From Alphaproteobacteria bacterium (lineage in GTDB: Bacteria; Pseudomonadota; Alphaproteobacteria; Micavibrionales; Micavibrionaceae), in assembly GCA_023384135.1 (NCBI GenBank), contig JAHDXS010000001.1, positions 310,001 through 374,000 of the forward strand: DNA of 64,000 nucleotides, read 5' to 3'. The notes under the pieces are model-generated. The model worked only from the letters and a program-made list of their open reading frames with translations, did no database searches and was not told where the DNA came from. Shown piece by piece: positions 63,999-64,000 of the stretch (position 1 is the stretch's first letter; the number at the start of each line of letters is the position of its first letter). The position numbers were made by a program, and so were the translations under genes.

Positions 63999-64000
63999 AA

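Overview
This 64 kb window looks like core chromosome from an alphaproteobacterium of moderate GC content. The evidence is a CcrM-type GANTC methyltransferase with GANTC sites in its own promoter, an F0 ATP synthase operon with separate b and b' genes and no F1 genes beside it, MutY next to a DciA-like (DUF721) gene, a DsbA-like thioredoxin gene directly before smc, and the nadD-rsfS-rlmH-M23-ctpA-yibQ-rppH order. Micavibrionales or a Rhodospirillales-like lineage would fit, but the sequence alone does not settle this. I see no prophage, insertion sequence, CRISPR array or rRNA. There is one tRNA (Pro, anticodon CGG).

Layout. 1-9 kb: an unidentified gene end, mgtE, a GNAT acetyltransferase, PBP1A, then the reverse-strand ispH-thrB-rnhA cluster, a lipoprotein coupled to gmhA, and a metallophosphatase. 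9-16 kb: xseB-ispA-(two unknown small genes)-dxs isoprenoid group, a HAD hydrolase and reverse-strand SppA. 16-21 kb: reverse-strand thioesterase, AT-rich membrane protein, aroC and flavin reductase; an unknown 127-residue protein; a YbaL/KefB-type antiporter and tRNA-Pro. 21-32 kb: a secreted Cys-rich protein whose frame breaks at an A10 tract, a cysteine hydrolase, a CPBP-like membrane protein, rplU-rpmA-obgE-proB, pepN, rnhB, ccrM, folB. 32-43 kb: a secreted unknown, mutY, DciA-like, efp, suhB, an OmpA-like protein, DsbA-like protein, smc, and the F0 operon. 43-51 kb: proA, nadD, rsfS, rlmH, EnvC-like factor, ctpA, yibQ, rppH.

51-62.5 kb is the most distinctive part. An OmpR-family two-component system is followed by ten tightly packed, mostly overlapping genes: FAD amine-oxidase-like protein, DUF1365, cyclopropane-fatty-acid synthase family methyltransferase, chalcone-isomerase-like protein, MFS transporter, DUF3833 lipoprotein, two SDRs and a SOUL lipoprotein, with YceI convergent to them. 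Related sets in other proteobacteria belong to the RpoE-ChrR singlet-oxygen response and modify membrane fatty acids. Here no ECF sigma factor or ChrR is visible, and the two-component system occupies the upstream position. This stretch is visibly more AT-rich than the smc/obgE regions. The window ends with a small Lys-rich protein, a CBS-domain protein, a BaiN/HI0933-type flavoprotein that appears to start with AUA, and the tail of an unidentified gene.

The best leads for new biology are the GANTC-dense inverted-repeat promoter of ccrM, the A10-interrupted secreted protein, the two-component system linked to the lipid-modification operon, the structured rplU leader, and the AUA start overlapped by the stop of a 14-codon upstream frame. 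All functional calls are from reading motifs and gene order; no database search was run.
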